NCBI GenBank assembly: GCA_022843785.1
Contig: JALHMZ010000007.1
Location: 62,001 to 126,000 of the forward strand
Direction: 5' to 3'
Origin: Nitrospira sp.
GTDB taxonomy: Bacteria; Nitrospirota; Nitrospiria; Nitrospirales; Nitrospiraceae
Length of the DNA: 64,000 bases
In this document: positions 21,320 through 29,256 of the stretch, one piece after another
Numbering within the stretch: position 1 is the stretch's first letter
Layout of the letters: each line of letters starts with the position of its first letter
The notes under the pieces: model-generated
What the model was told of the DNA's origin: nothing
Database searches by the model: none
Seen by the model: only the letters and a program-made list of their open reading frames with translations
Position numbers and translations under genes: made by a program

Positions 21320-21620
21320 AAATCACGGGGATTTCTATACACAGGATTATTCACATCTGTGGATAACTTGGTATTCTGGGATGGATTGACCGAGCTAGAC
21401 AAGGTGGTGAATACCATGTCGCCCCACTCCTTGTCGAGGTGTGTTTTCGACACCATCCTTTTCCCACAGGATTTAGCCAATGTATACGGAGTCTTCCCGG
21501 AGGAAATCCCCAGTCTTATGCTCATTCACAGTCGTGCTTTTTATTTTATTAAACAATATGATCGGTACTATCCACATGATTCCCCTCACTACTCCGATTC
21601 CGACTCCGACTCCTAATTTT
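21320..21620. other. Probable chromosomal replication origin (oriC)
   Basis: The gap upstream of dnaA has a tight group of DnaA boxes: CTATACACA (21335-21343, one mismatch), TTATTCACA (21347-21355, perfect) and TGTGGATAA (21358-21366, perfect, opposite strand). A further CTATCCACA is at 21570-21578. An AT-rich stretch at 21537-21562, next to repeated CCGACT units (21595-21615), is a candidate unwinding element. Open reading frames across this region overlap dnaA and look accidental. Confidence 0.8.
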
Positions 21621-21650
21621 CTTTCAATACAGAAACATAAGAGTAAAGAG

Positions 21651-21893
21651 TCACAGTGTAATAACCTTCGATGCTCCTATAATCACATCAAGCAGCTGTC
21701 CATAGGTCAAAGCGTTTTCTCTGACAGCATCTATACCTTGTGCAGACTGAACAGCCACGGTCTCAGGCTTATAGAAAGGCAAATCAATTGAAGGTTTGAG
21801 AGTACAGGCTGAAACATTCAGGTCCTGATGAGAATAGAGTGCGGGTGATAGGGTGCTTACTGAATGGCGAATGAGGTACAACGGAGACGACAT
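21651..21893 (-). CDS. Small protein at the DsrH/TusB position of a DsrE/F/H-like trio
   Basis: This 80-residue protein starts LYLIRHSVSTLSPALYSHQD and ends GQLLDVIIGASKVITL. Its size and place, third after DsrE-like and DsrF-like genes on the same strand, fit a DsrH/TusB-like member, but sequence similarity is weak and the conserved DsrH cysteine is not where expected. AGG lies six bases before the ATG. The region has lower GC than its neighbours. Confidence 0.5.
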   Translation of the reverse strand: MSSPLYLIRHSVSTLSPALYSHQDLNVSACTLKPSIDLPFYKPETVAVQSAQGIDAVRENALTYGQLLDVIIGASKVITL

Positions 21894-21917
21894 AGAAGAC
21901 CTAGAAAGAATGATTGA

Positions 21918-22259
21918 TTAGAATATGAGTGTACGGTCCATCGATTGAATGAGAGATCGAATAGTCTCATCAGTTTCATATTGGACTGAAAATTCCTTTC
22001 GGATCAGCAATCGATTAGTTTCTGATTGAAGGACAAAAGGGATTTCAAGATGTTCGACTGATGGAAGGTACTTTTCCAGTATGTCCACATCGACAATGTC
22101 GTCAAGATCGTCGGAGAGGAGACGATGAGCTTCACCCAGCAGCACGACAGTCGTTGTATGGGACCCTGCAACGAGGCCGAGCGCAATTCGCAAAGCTTCA
22201 ACAGGTCTGTGGGTCTTTCTGGGATCTTCTTGGATGACAACAGCGATAGTTTTAGACAT
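21918..22259 (-). CDS. DsrE/F-like protein (second of trio)
   Basis: This 113-residue protein has an alpha/beta pattern: SKTIAVVIQEDP, EALRIALGLVAGSHTTTVVLLGEA, then a later IPFVLQSE. This matches the DsrE/F fold, in which strand 1, a helix and strand 2 carry a presumed sulfur-relay surface. It has no cysteine that I can see, so it may be structural. Its ATG at 22257-22259 lies 12 bp after the upstream stop; a TTG two codons earlier is an alternative. Confidence 0.6.
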   Translation of the reverse strand: MSKTIAVVIQEDPRKTHRPVEALRIALGLVAGSHTTTVVLLGEAHRLLSDDLDDIVDVDILEKYLPSVEHLEIPFVLQSETNRLLIRKEFSVQYETDETIRSLIQSMDRTLIF

Positions 22260-22271
22260 GATCAAATGATG

Positions 22272-22589
22272 TCAGGTAAATGAGAGAAACGGCTCACACG
22301 CGTCGATGATTCCAGAAAGGACAACGAGCCCGGATAGCGAAATAGACGGGTCTAAATTAGCCGTCGAGACATGGTGTTGCTGACACCCATAGGCGCAGGC
22401 AAAGAGTTTTACACCTGATTGAGACATCTGTTCGTATCGAGGATCAGCCAGGTTCTTTACCCCTTCATCAATGAGATAGAGATAGACCTCATGACCGGCT
22501 GAGAGAGCTGCCTGTGCTAGTCCATAAACTGTCGTCGCACTCTCATGGGATGGGGGTAAGGCAAGGAGGAGACCAAGCTTCCGTTTCAT
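22272..22589 (-). CDS. DsrE-family protein (first of trio)
   Basis: This 105-residue protein has KLGLLLALPPSHESATTVYG, then AALSAGHEVYLYLIDEGVKNL and GVKLFACAYGCQQHHV. This is the DsrE/TusD-like layout, with cysteines at the position that usually carries the persulfide. It has a short ISLSGLVVLSGIIDAC end. Sulfur relay to tRNA or dissimilatory enzymes is known for the family; no partner enzyme lies here. The upstream AT-rich segment (22600-22660) probably holds its promoter. Confidence 0.65.
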   Translation of the reverse strand: MKRKLGLLLALPPSHESATTVYGLAQAALSAGHEVYLYLIDEGVKNLADPRYEQMSQSGVKLFACAYGCQQHHVSTANLDPSISLSGLVVLSGIIDACEPFLSFT

Positions 22590-22697
22590 ATTAATAATTC
22601 ACAGGTATTTATATTAAACAATCATATACTTATGATGATTAGCATACAGTGAAAAAGTAAGAGTTTTTGAGGGGAAAGTCAATGGGAAAAATAGCGT

Positions 22698-23960
22698 CTA
22701 GGAAGCATGAAAGAACGAGGAGATGTCACGACTGACAGAGGCGAGGGAAATATCATGTTGCGCTTTGGTGGTCATGTCACGGAGGATGCCCGCGCCTTTT
22801 GCAACCTCATCATCTCCGATCATAAGAGTAAATCTGGAATTGGATCTATCTGCCTGGCGTAAGTGAGATTTGAGGGAACCGGACCGAAAATCAGAGACCG
22901 CCCGGATTCCAGCAAGACGAAGTTCCTCAAGGACAGCAAGACCGGTTACTGATCCCTGGTTGCCAAATGCCGCAACATAGACAGTCGTAGACCCCGGTAG
23001 CGCGACCGGCGCCGTCTCGGAGAGCATCATCGCCATCCGTTCCAATCCAAGAGCAAAGCCGACAGCGGGAGTCGATGGGCCACCTAGAGTTTCGACGAGG
23101 CCATCGTAGCGGCCGCCGGCTCCCACCGCATTTTGTGCACCCAAGCTTGTCGATGTGACTTCAAAGGTTGTGAGACAGTAATAATCAAGCCCTCGAACAA
23201 GCCGGTGGTTCAGTCGATAGGGAATCTTGATGGAGTCAAGGCCCGCTATCACATCGGCAAAATACGCGCGTGCCTTGTCAGAAAGGGAGTCGGCGAGCCG
23301 GGGAGCGGCTTCGGTGGCAGCCCGGCACTCAGGAACTTTACAATCCAAGACCCTGAGCGGGTTTGTCTCGACGCGCCGCCGACAATTTCCGCAGAGCCGT
23401 TCCACATCCTGTGTCAGATAGGAAACCAGCAAAGGGCGATAGGCTTCCCGGTCAGCGGTATAACCAAGGTTGTTGATCTCTAAGGTCAGGGCCGGAAGGT
23501 TCAGATCGGAAAGAATTCGCCATAACAATGCGATGACCTCAACATCGGCGCGCGGGTCCGACGTGCCCAACGACTCGATGCCAAACTGGTGGAACTGGCG
23601 CAGGCGGCCGGCTTGAGGCCGCTCATGACGAAACATCGGTCCCATATAGAAATACTTTTGTGGCAAAGGATCGGCGGCGCGATTGTGTTCGACAAAGGCA
23701 CGAACTGTTCCCGCAGTTCCTTCGGGCCGGAGCGTGAGCGAAGTGCCGTCCCGGTCCTGGAATGTGTACATCTCTTTTTCGACGATGTCGGTCGACGCCC
23801 CGATGCTTCGGGCGAACAGGGTCGTGACTTCGAAAATCGGGACGCGAATTTCCTGAAAGCCATAACGGACGGCCCACTGCCGGGCAGTCTCCTCGATGAG
23901 CCGCCAACGGGGAGTCTCTTCCGGAAGAATGTCTTTGACGCCCTTAATGCCTTTGATCAT
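22698..23960 (-). CDS. hisS: Histidyl-tRNA synthetase
   Basis: This 420-residue class II synthetase starts IKGIKGVKDILPEETPRW. It has motif 2 around YMGPMFRHERPQAGRLRQFHQ, the HisA signature RGLDYYCLTTFE and motif 3 VGFALGLERMAMML. The C-terminal anticodon domain carries YVAAFG and DFRSGSLKSHLRQADRS. It joins histidine to tRNA-His. No Shine-Dalgarno sequence is clear. A degenerate TGAGGGGTTAGGCGTGAGG repeat lies just upstream (23970-24030). Confidence 0.97.
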   Translation of the reverse strand: MIKGIKGVKDILPEETPRWRLIEETARQWAVRYGFQEIRVPIFEVTTLFARSIGASTDIVEKEMYTFQDRDGTSLTLRPEGTAGTVRAFVEHNRAADPLPQKYFYMGPMFRHERPQAGRLRQFHQFGIESLGTSDPRADVEVIALLWRILSDLNLPALTLEINNLGYTADREAYRPLLVSYLTQDVERLCGNCRRRVETNPLRVLDCKVPECRAATEAAPRLADSLSDKARAYFADVIAGLDSIKIPYRLNHRLVRGLDYYCLTTFEVTSTSLGAQNAVGAGGRYDGLVETLGGPSTPAVGFALGLERMAMMLSETAPVALPGSTTVYVAAFGNQGSVTGLAVLEELRLAGIRAVSDFRSGSLKSHLRQADRSNSRFTLMIGDDEVAKGAGILRDMTTKAQHDISLASVSRDISSFFHAS

Positions 23961-23969
23961 ACCCAGAAC

Positions 23970-24030
23970 CGGTAAGGAGTGAGGGGTTAGGCGTGAGGTG
24001 TCTCATGTGGAACCCCTTAGCCCTAACCAG
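23970..24030. repeat. Degenerate intergenic repeat (GGGGTTAGGCGTGAGG type)
   Basis: GTAAGGAGTGAGGGGTTAGG, GCGTGAGG, then CCCCTTAGCCCTAACC in inverted sense form a loose hairpin between hisS and the ThyX-like gene. Similar strings occur at 4687-4746 and 60950-61040. Confidence 0.45.
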
Positions 24031-24147
24031 TTTCAGCGAACTATAGCGGCGCATTCTGAGGCATGTCAACGGAGCCGATCTTGCGCCTTATCGGTACGAG
24101 AGGTATAGTGCGCCTCCTTTACTCCGTACCAGAATTAGGAACGGTCT

Positions 24148-25635
24148 ATGAGTCAGGATCAATCCGGCCGCCGTGTGATGGCCCTCGCGCCGATGCCTCC
24201 GGAGAAGTCCGCCTACGCCTTGGCGCGCTACAGCCGGTCTCCCGACTCCATCGAAAACAGCATCACGTGGGTCCACGGCCACTCCTCGGAGAAGTTCTGG
24301 GAACAGTTCTACTTCGACTACGGCCATGCCTCGATCGCGGACTTGGGCCACGTCGTCGTCTGTTTTGAAGAAATCTCCGAGCTTGCAGCGATCCGGCTGG
24401 AAGACGAGCCGCTCTGGGATGGTCAGGCCAAATCCAGCCGGTACCAGAACTTTGCGTCGAGCCGATGGTATGTCCCGGGCCAGATTCGAGGCAGCGAAAC
24501 CGAGGCGGTCTACGAAGGCATTCTGCGCAGCCTGTCCGAAGTCTACCGGCTGTTGCACGATCCCTTGATCGCCCATCTTTCTGAACGGGACCCCCGCCCG
24601 GAATCAATGAAGCCGGCCGACTATCAACGCACGATCGCCGCGCGCGCGTTCGACGCGACGCGCTACCTGCTTCCGCTCGCGGCCAAGACGAACGTGGGCC
24701 AGGTCGTGAGCATCCGTACGCTGGAAAAGCAGATCACCCGCTTGCTGTCGTCGCAGTTGCCGGAGCTGCGCGCCATCGGCGATGATTTGAAAGAGGCCTG
24801 CCGGCGCCCACCAGTCAATCTCTGGGGCGAACTGAACGGGCAAACCGCCGGACTGAATGAACCCTTGGCGCCGACACTGGCTCGGCATGCGAAGGCGAGT
24901 CCCTATCAAGAGTCGGTCTATGCTGATTTGTCCCGCCATGCGAAAGATGTCTTGCGCGGGACGGGGCTTGATCAGCCCGATCGCTGGGGCGAAGTCGAGT
25001 CAGTCGAGCTGATCGATCCGCACGATCCGCTGGACGAAGTCGTCACCACGCTGCTCTATCGCGTCACGCAGGCTCCGTATCGCACGCTGCTGTCGTTGGT
25101 GAAAGAATGGTCCGACAAGCAGAAGCAAGACACGATCGAGGTGGCGACGCGACAGCGAGGGCCGTACGATGAACTGATCAAAGAATTTCGCTGCGGCTAC
25201 TCGTTCAATTTCGATATCCTGATGGACATCGGCGCATGGAGAGATATGCACCGCCACCGGCGATGCCAGCAGGTTCAGCAGAATTTCACGACCGTTCACG
25301 GGTACGATGTTCCGCCGCCGCTTGTTGAAGCAGGATTGGATCAAGAGTACCGGCAGGCGATGGACGCGGTGCGCCGCGATATCGAGTTGCTCAGGAAAAA
25401 GGATCAGGAAGCTTCGCTCTACGCGATCCCGTTCGGTTTCAAAGTGCGCTGTCTGTTCAAAATGGATTATGCCGAGGCGGAGTATATCGCCAGGCTTCGT
25501 TCAGGTGTGAAGGGCCATTGGTCGTACCGCACCGTTGCGTGGCAGATGAAACAGAAGCTCGCCGCGCGCTATCCTGCTCTGGGGGAACGTATCCAAGCCA
25601 CACCCCCGGATGTTGAAGACACACTGACCCGGTAG
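24148..25635 (+). CDS. Duplicated ThyX-like (flavin-dependent thymidylate synthase superfamily) protein
   Basis: This 495-residue protein is made of two ThyX-like halves. The N half has FDYGHASIADLGH and SSRYQNF (96-102), like the SxRY end of the ThyX motif. The C half has MHRHRRCQQVQQNF (RHRR at 369-372), like its RHR start. Neither half has the full RHRxxSxNExSxR motif that binds FAD and dUMP. A classical ThyX has about 220-250 residues. It may be an active heterodomain enzyme or a different flavoprotein. AGGA is seven bases before the ATG. A TPR gene follows 16 bp downstream. Confidence 0.7.
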   Translation: MSQDQSGRRVMALAPMPPEKSAYALARYSRSPDSIENSITWVHGHSSEKFWEQFYFDYGHASIADLGHVVVCFEEISELAAIRLEDEPLWDGQAKSSRYQNFASSRWYVPGQIRGSETEAVYEGILRSLSEVYRLLHDPLIAHLSERDPRPESMKPADYQRTIAARAFDATRYLLPLAAKTNVGQVVSIRTLEKQITRLLSSQLPELRAIGDDLKEACRRPPVNLWGELNGQTAGLNEPLAPTLARHAKASPYQESVYADLSRHAKDVLRGTGLDQPDRWGEVESVELIDPHDPLDEVVTTLLYRVTQAPYRTLLSLVKEWSDKQKQDTIEVATRQRGPYDELIKEFRCGYSFNFDILMDIGAWRDMHRHRRCQQVQQNFTTVHGYDVPPPLVEAGLDQEYRQAMDAVRRDIELLRKKDQEASLYAIPFGFKVRCLFKMDYAEAEYIARLRSGVKGHWSYRTVAWQMKQKLAARYPALGERIQATPPDVEDTLTR

Positions 25636-25651
25636 AAGTTTCACACGACAC

Positions 25652-26689
25652 ATGAGCAGCCATCCGCAACAATGCGAAGCCGCAATCCTGGCTGGAGCCT
25701 GGGATACGCTCTTTACCGAGGCCTCGGTCTGGATCGCGGAACATACGGGCGCCGGACCCGCGGACCCCTGCGCGTATTTTTCACAAAACATCGTCTATCT
25801 GTTGCGTGGCCGGTTCTCGGATGCCTGGAAGACACACGTCTTCTGTCTACAGACAGAAGACGATATCGCTACGGTCAAGGCATGGATCAAGGACCTCCTT
25901 GCGAGGCAGAGTGACAGCAGTCTGGCGCATTTGGTCACGGGTCTCTTGCTGGCTCAGTCCGGTCAATCGGAACAGTCGGTGCAGTACTACAAGGATGCGG
26001 CAAGGCTGGATCCGCAATCTGCCTATCCCCACTATTTTCTGGCGCAAATTCACGAGCGGGCAAGTCATCTTGAAATGGCGATCAAAGAGTATAAGGAAGC
26101 CGTACGGCTCGATCCATTGTATATGCCGGCCAGAACCAATCTCGGGGTTGCCTATCAGGAGCAGGGCCGACTGGAGATGGCGATCAAGGAGTACCGCGAG
26201 GTCATCAAGTTATGTCCGAGCGACCCGATGGCGCATGCCAATCTTGGATGTGCCTTGGCCGAACAAGGCAAAATGGAACCAGCGCTGCAGTCGTACAAGG
26301 AGGCGCTCAAGCTGAATCCAAAGGATGCAGAAATTCATTTTGCTCTGGGCGGCCTGCACGAAACGAGGGGGCGTCTGGACCTGGCGGAGAAGTCCTATCG
26401 TGATGCGCTGGGAGCCAACGGGGAATTCGGCGCCGCGTACTCGGCCTTGGGGTGGCTCAGCCTGAGGAAGCAGCGGATGCAGGACGCGCAAGAACTGTTC
26501 AGCCGGGCCTTGAAGTGCAACGAAGAAGATCCCCGCGCCTATCACGGCATTGCCGAACTGTATGCCCTCCGCGGCAAACGCCAAAGCGCAATGGAAAACT
26601 ACACCAAGGCGATGAACTACTATCGGGATCCTGAGAAGAGAAACCAGATCATGAATCAGCTGTTTCAGGAAGGGCAGGTGGGGGATTGA
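25652..26689 (+). CDS. Tetratricopeptide repeat protein
   Basis: This 345-residue protein has about seven TPR units from about 85 to 330, for example AYPHYFLAQIHERASHLEMA, MPARTNLGVAYQEQGRLEMA, PMAHANLGCALAEQGKMEPA and PRAYHGIAELYALRGKRQSA. The first 80 residues are unlike TPR and lack a signal peptide, so it is cytoplasmic and probably a scaffold. It lies 16 bp behind the ThyX-like gene and may be co-transcribed. Confidence 0.85.
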   Translation: MSSHPQQCEAAILAGAWDTLFTEASVWIAEHTGAGPADPCAYFSQNIVYLLRGRFSDAWKTHVFCLQTEDDIATVKAWIKDLLARQSDSSLAHLVTGLLLAQSGQSEQSVQYYKDAARLDPQSAYPHYFLAQIHERASHLEMAIKEYKEAVRLDPLYMPARTNLGVAYQEQGRLEMAIKEYREVIKLCPSDPMAHANLGCALAEQGKMEPALQSYKEALKLNPKDAEIHFALGGLHETRGRLDLAEKSYRDALGANGEFGAAYSALGWLSLRKQRMQDAQELFSRALKCNEEDPRAYHGIAELYALRGKRQSAMENYTKAMNYYRDPEKRNQIMNQLFQEGQVGD

Positions 26690-26750
26690 GGTTTCGGACC
26701 AACCGAGTAGGTCCTTTGCTCGCGGAGCCCCCACGATGAAACGGTGGTCG

Positions 26751-26905
26751 CTCGACGCGCGCAGTCAGACCCCACTCGATTGGTCCCATAGGGTGAGAAG
26801 AGCGGAAATGAACGTGCGCAGTCGAAGAACAATGCCTCAGCCACTTTTGGTGAGAGAAGAAAGAAGCTCGACGCGCGCAGTCAGGCCCCACTCGATTATT
26901 CCCAT
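26751..26905. repeat. Pair of about 39-bp direct repeats
   Basis: CTCGACGCGCGCAGTCAG begins at 26751 and again at 26867, each followed by (A/G)CCCCACTCGATT and TCCCAT, with about three mismatches over 39 bp. A shorter GCGCAGTCGAAGAAC piece lies between. The whole gap 26690-27065 has no convincing gene. It looks like debris of an interspersed repeat. Confidence 0.6.
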
Positions 26906-27065
26906 TGGTGAATGATTTCTCCCAAAGCCGCAGTCCGAATCGGCGGCTCAAAATGCTGAGCCAACGAGGCCGCAGGGAGTGAGAATCCCGAGGCGTACGC
27001 GGGCGGGGTACGTTGAGGGGTTCGAACGACTGAGAACGAAGTTGGGCAGCTTTTTCAGCCGCCGA

Positions 27066-27335
27066 CTACAGTTCGCGGATGGCGCCCTGGAGGACGGTAA
27101 TTTGAGTCACCGGGTCGCCCGATGATCTGAGTTCCGTACGGATCTGATCCTTGAGATAGGATGAATAGCCGATGCGGTCGACGAGGAGTTCGAGGAATCG
27201 CTCTGCCGGCAGCAGGCTCTGGCCCTTGAGTTCTTCCACGGTCTCATCGCTCACCGGCACATAGGTGCTGCCGATATGGAAGACCACATTGTAGTACTGT
27301 CCCTTGCCGATGCGCTCGAATCGTAGGCCCTTCAC
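27066..27335 (-). CDS. Small hypothetical protein
   Basis: This 89-residue soluble protein starts with GTG at 27333-27335, seven bases after AAGGAGGA. It opens with a short beta-rich part (RFERIGKGQYYNVVFHIGST) followed by helices. I do not recognise the family. It is divergent from the helicase-like gene downstream. Confidence 0.7.
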   Translation of the reverse strand: MKGLRFERIGKGQYYNVVFHIGSTYVPVSDETVEELKGQSLLPAERFLELLVDRIGYSSYLKDQIRTELRSSGDPVTQITVLQGAIREL

Positions 27336-27502
27336 CGAATTCCTCCTTAAAGGCTGCTGAGCGGGTCATTCTAGACAAGTTGTGGTCGTGAAGACAAGGG
27401 CGCTCTACGGGTTCTGGCAATACGTCTGTGACGCGCCCACGCGGTAGACAGCTGTGCCGGCGGGCTTTATCATACGCCGCGAACAAAGTGTATTGACCCG
27501 TC

Positions 27503-28954
27503 ATGACAGCCAAAGAACTTATAGAATTATGGGTAGCCCGGCTTGAAGCGGAACGGCAACGGATCGTCGACGCCGGGCAGGATGTTGCTTGTACGGCAAC
27601 AGAGGGCCGGCTTGTTCAGACGATCGGGGGGCTCCACCTGTACGAGTTTCTCGTACCCCCTGGAATATCGTTATCGGTCGACCTGCCTCTGTCCATCGTC
27701 ACCTCCGACGAGATGGATCCGACCGAAGGGATTGTTCTGCGTCAGAAGGGCAGCGCGCTCCTCGTGCAGGTCATCGATTCCCTCGGAGCCTCGACGCCTT
27801 CCGTCACACTGATCCCGGACCAGGCCGGACTCCTGAGCACGTCGGTTACCCGGTTGAAGGAGATGACCGCAAAGGCCGATGCGCAGAGTCTTGGTCTCGC
27901 CGAGCGCGTAGTTCCTTGGCTTGCCTCACCGGAAGATGCGTCGAAGATGCCATCCTCTGCGTCGTCGGTTCTCACGACTCTGTGGTCGGAAGATCAGGCG
28001 CAGCGCCGTCACAAGCTGGCCAGCCTGGCGATGGAGCTGATTCGCGCCAACAAGCGTATTCTGCTGATCAGTCCCGATCATGAAGAATCTGACGACATCG
28101 TCGGCATGATCTCCCGTACGATGAAAGCCGGGGGCCTCAACTACAAGACGTGGCTCAGCCGATATGAAATGCCGATTACATCGCAGAGTCACGGCATCGA
28201 TCTTCACGAGTTGGGCTTCGAGGCGCAAATGCATCAGTTTTATGCCAGGTCTCAAACGGAGAAGGCATCCCTGCGGCGCAAATATGAGCGGTTCCGGGAA
28301 CTGGCGCCCTTTCTGGCCGGCAAGGCCCAGAAACAAAAAGACTTGGACGAAGTCCGTTTACTTGAATGGCGTCTCGTCACCCAGTTGAGGGATGTGCAGG
28401 CGAAACTTGCCGAGGTTGGCGCGACCCTGGCCGAATACGAAAACCTCACGCTGTTTCAGCGGCTCACGATGCAGACGGTCGGAAAGAATGTGGAATCACT
28501 CACGCAATACCGTACGCTCTATCAGCAGCAGATCGACGGACTGAACCAGGAGCTTGATGTGGCCAAAGGCCGCATTCGGCAGCTGGTTCCGGAAGCGGCT
28601 GTTCCAAGGGAACTGCGTCAGGAAGCCGAGGATCTCAAAGAAGCAGTCACCAAGTTGGGGGGAACGAAAAAGATCCGCGAGTTGTTGGCTGCCGAGGCGG
28701 ATCCGAACCGCCAGGCGTTCATTCAAAACCGCCGGCTGGTGGCGGCCACGCCTGTTCGGGTGGCAAGCGACCCGCTCTTCAGCCGCGTGCGGTTCGATGT
28801 GCTGATCGCCGATGAAGCGCCGCGAATCGGTGCCGCTTCGCTGCTGGCCGCATCCGGCTTGGCGCGCGAACGGATTATCATGAGCGGAGACCTTCGTGAG
28901 ATTCCCGTGGCAGGCTGCTGGGCGGTGAAGGAAGCGGTGGTTTCCGGCGGCTAG
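27503..28954 (+). CDS. Degenerate SF1 (Dna2/Nam7-like) helicase-related protein without Walker A
   Basis: This 483-residue protein ends like the core of SF1B helicases: VAATPVRVAS, then FDVLIADEAPRI (Walker B DEA at 437-439) and RIIMSGDLREIPVAG (motif III, usually GDxxQLPP). A long coiled-coil region (about 245-385) is inserted before it, as in IGHMBP2/Nam7 relatives. No GxxxxGK[ST] precedes the RILLISPDHEESDD strand, and the protein stops before motifs IV-VI. It is probably not a working helicase. It may be a pseudo-ATPase with a scaffold role or a decayed gene, but the frame is fully open. Confidence 0.65.
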   Translation: MTAKELIELWVARLEAERQRIVDAGQDVACTATEGRLVQTIGGLHLYEFLVPPGISLSVDLPLSIVTSDEMDPTEGIVLRQKGSALLVQVIDSLGASTPSVTLIPDQAGLLSTSVTRLKEMTAKADAQSLGLAERVVPWLASPEDASKMPSSASSVLTTLWSEDQAQRRHKLASLAMELIRANKRILLISPDHEESDDIVGMISRTMKAGGLNYKTWLSRYEMPITSQSHGIDLHELGFEAQMHQFYARSQTEKASLRRKYERFRELAPFLAGKAQKQKDLDEVRLLEWRLVTQLRDVQAKLAEVGATLAEYENLTLFQRLTMQTVGKNVESLTQYRTLYQQQIDGLNQELDVAKGRIRQLVPEAAVPRELRQEAEDLKEAVTKLGGTKKIRELLAAEADPNRQAFIQNRRLVAATPVRVASDPLFSRVRFDVLIADEAPRIGAASLLAASGLARERIIMSGDLREIPVAGCWAVKEAVVSGG

Positions 28955-28983
28955 CCGGCACCGGAAATAGTATCCCGCCTTGC

Positions 28984-29013
28984 TTGACGGAGCTCATAAG
29001 AATTCAGGATAAT
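28984..29013 (+). promoter_or_regulatory. Promoter of tRNA-Leu(CAG)
   Basis: TTGACG (28984-28989) and GATAAT (29008-29013) are 18 bp apart, about 20 bp before the tRNA 5' end. Confidence 0.65.
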
Positions 29014-29032
29014 CCACCTCCCCTATGGTAGA

Positions 29033-29119
29033 GCCGAAGTGGCGGAACTGGCAGACGCACTAGATTCAGGGTCTAGCGCCCTCACGGGTGTCCGGGTTCA
29101 AATCCCGGCTTCGGCACCA
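29033..29119 (+). tRNA. tRNA-Leu(CAG)
   Basis: Acceptor GCCGAAG pairs with CTTCGGC, the CCA end is encoded, anticodon stem CTAGA/TCTAG encloses loop TTCAGGG with anticodon CAG, a long variable arm is present, and the T-arm carries GGTTCAAATCC. The length is 87 nt. Confidence 0.95.
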
Positions 29120-29211
29120 ACTCTTCTTCCCCGCTCCTATCGTCAAGGCGTTTCAGCGGTTTAGCGTCCTCAGTTCCAACAGCGATGAACATGGCTTCCG
29201 GCGTCGTTTTC

Positions 29212-29232
29212 GGCTGAACTGTCAAGTGAACG
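29212..29232. repeat. Left copy of 21-bp imperfect direct repeat around the GNAT pair
   Basis: GGCTGAACTGTCAAGTGAAC recurs at 31111-31131 as GGCTAAATTGTCACGTGAAT, with four mismatches over 21 bp. The two copies bracket the acetyltransferase genes and could be remnants of mobile-element ends. Confidence 0.4.
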
Positions 29233-29256
29233 GCGCAAGGCAGGCAAGGACCAGCG

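Noticed and set aside
21461..21470. TTTTCCCACA as a further DnaA box
   Set aside because: It differs from TTATNCACA at central positions, so it was not counted.
21152..21616. 154-codon plus-strand frame across the dnaA 5' end and oriC
   Set aside because: It is antisense to dnaA for its first part, has no ribosome site, and the protein ends in low-complexity SDSDSDS derived from the CCGACT repeats.
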